Shown here piece after piece: positions 4,784 through 5,700 of a DNA stretch of 5,700 bases. This DNA comes from Treponema sp. Lineage in GTDB: Bacteria; Spirochaetota; Spirochaetia; Treponematales; Breznakiellaceae. Numbering within the stretch: the first letter of the stretch is position 1; every line of letters starts with the position of its first letter. The position numbers and the translations under genes are program-made. The notes under the pieces are model-generated. The model searched no databases, was not told the origin of the DNA, and saw nothing but the letters and a program-made list of their open reading frames with translations. Location: positions 1 through 5,700 of the forward strand of contig JAIRRR010000287.1 in assembly GCA_031255875.1 (NCBI GenBank), given 5' to 3'.

Positions 4784-5680
4784 TTATTCCTTTCCGCCGA
4801 ATTTGGCTTCCGCCGCGCGGGTTACGGCGATAAGCGCAAAACTGATAAGTACCATTATAGTAGAGATTGCGTTTGCCAGGGGGTAATTCGGGGAACCCCG
4901 GAAGGCCATGTCGTACATGAACAGGGATAATACCCGCGTTTTGCCGGCCGGTCCGCCGTTGGTCATGACGTAGAGCAGATCGAAAGATTTAAGGGACCCG
5001 GAGATTGCCAGGATAGCGCAGGTTACAATAACCCCCGACAGCGCCGGCAGTATGATATGCCGCAGGGTCTGGCCCTCGGTAGCGCCGTCGATCTTCGCCG
5101 CCTCGATAATCGAGGTGTCGATGCGCTGGATGTTTGCCAGGAATATTATTACGTACATCCCGGTGTACATCCACAGCATTACTACCAGTACCGGGATCAT
5201 CGGGTGTTCGAGGACATTGTAGGTGGCATTGGGGTTGATGGACCGGAGAACCTCCATGTAAACGCTGTCGGAATTCCAGTAGAAGCTCTTGAAGAGAATG
5301 CCGATGATAACCGGGGAAATCACGTTGGGAAGGTATATCATCGTTTGGAAGAAATCCGCCCCCTTGACCATTTTCCGCGACAGGATATAGGCCAGGATGA
5401 ATCCAAGGGGAAGCTGGCCGAAGACCGATATAAGGACGATGAGCAGGTTGTTTTTCAGGGCAAGGTAAAAGTAGTTATTGTGAAAAATTTCAACATAGCT
5501 TTTCAGCCCCACCAGGCGGAAATTTGAACTGCCGAAGATCCTGCCCCCGTTGTAATTGGTAAGGCTCAAGATCACCGAAAAAATGGTGGGGAACGCCATT
5601 ACCGCCAAGTAAATCGCCAAAGCCGGCAGAACCAGGATGATGTAGGAAACACGTTCCTCTTTTCTCGAAGACAGATCCAT
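4784..5680 (-). CDS. Carbohydrate ABC transporter permease, MalF/UgpA type (CUT1 family)
   Basis: The 298-residue inner-membrane protein pairs with the MalG-type subunit encoded just downstream to form the sugar channel. After a short charged N-terminus (MDLSSRKEER), membrane segments can be placed at about 12-34, 74-100, 110-135, 162-185, 210-232 and 268-288. This is the six-helix form, without the extra N-terminal helices and large periplasmic loop of enteric MalF. The EAA coupling loop IIEAAKIDGATEGQTLRHIILP (191-212) is well kept, with E193, A194, A195, D198, G199 and P212. The stretch from NGGPAGKTRVLS to YDMAF (241-260) is a family signature. The start at 5680 is supported by AAGGAG (plus 5687-5692) six bases upstream. 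Only 20 bp remain to the window edge, with no promoter visible. The operon therefore probably continues upstream, where CUT1 clusters usually place the solute-binding lipoprotein gene. The substrate is unknown. Confidence 0.94.
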   Translation of the reverse strand: MDLSSRKEERVSYIILVLPALAIYLAVMAFPTIFSVILSLTNYNGGRIFGSSNFRLVGLKSYVEIFHNNYFYLALKNNLLIVLISVFGQLPLGFILAYILSRKMVKGADFFQTMIYLPNVISPVIIGILFKSFYWNSDSVYMEVLRSINPNATYNVLEHPMIPVLVVMLWMYTGMYVIIFLANIQRIDTSIIEAAKIDGATEGQTLRHIILPALSGVIVTCAILAISGSLKSFDLLYVMTNGGPAGKTRVLSLFMYDMAFRGSPNYPLANAISTIMVLISFALIAVTRAAEAKFGGKE

Positions 5681-5700
5681 GGAGAGCTCCTTGACGAAAA

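Noticed and set aside
3933..4886. A long open frame (317 codons) on the plus strand across the MalG-type permease and the end of the MalF-type permease
   Set aside because: It is the antisense of two well-supported permease genes. Its translation is rich in Gly, Asp, Glu and His with no recognisable fold, as expected for the complement of hydrophobic codons.
1..5700. A novel defence, mobile or biosynthetic system
   Set aside because: Every complete gene belongs to a well-known metabolic, glycosylation or transport family. No transposase, integrase, nuclease, toxin or small clustered unknown genes are visible, and the remaining intergenic stretches are all under 175 bp.

Overview
The window is a G+C-rich (about 60% by eye) stretch of ordinary bacterial chromosome. 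It holds five complete protein genes and one gene cut by the left edge. Coding is dense, Shine-Dalgarno sequences are strong (AGGAGG-type), and the layout alternates strands. The SDR protein, the aminotransferase and the CUT1-type permeases look to me most like those of treponeme-type spirochaetes. That is an impression from family resemblance, not a measurement, and a Clostridia-like source cannot be excluded.

Layout, left to right. (1) Positions 1-117, minus: the first 39 codons of a protein that resembles the N-terminus of flavin reductase-like (FMN-binding split-barrel) proteins. (2) Positions 118-279: a divergent intergenic region with a candidate promoter for each neighbour and a small hairpin in the aminotransferase leader. 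(3) Positions 280-1368, plus: a branched-chain amino acid aminotransferase. (4) Positions 1384-2622, minus: a membrane-anchored family 2 glycosyltransferase, convergent with the aminotransferase; a shared hairpin spans the 15-bp gap. (5) Positions 2623-2794: a divergent intergenic region with a palindromic -10 core that could serve both strands, then a run of four G/C-rich hairpins. (6) Positions 2795-3814, plus: an NAD-dependent epimerase/dehydratase-like SDR protein. (7) Positions 3815-3938: a terminator-like hairpin and an imperfect 55-bp tandem repeat that copies the 3' end of the next gene. (8) Positions 3939-5680, minus: two sugar ABC transporter permeases (MalG-type, then MalF-type upstream of it) in one operon. 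The solute-binding protein gene probably lies just beyond the right edge.

Functionally the window is metabolic housekeeping: branched-chain amino acid transamination, surface or lipid glycosylation, a sugar- or nucleotide-sugar-modifying dehydrogenase-like enzyme, and carbohydrate uptake. The SDR gene and the transporter operon converge and may act on related sugars, but nothing in the sequence proves a link. I found no CRISPR array, transposase, toxin-antitoxin pair, phage gene, tRNA or rRNA, and no convincing undescribed system. The items most worth a second look are the duplicated permease 3' end, the hairpin array in front of the SDR gene, and the extra hairpin-containing segment inside the glycosyltransferase.
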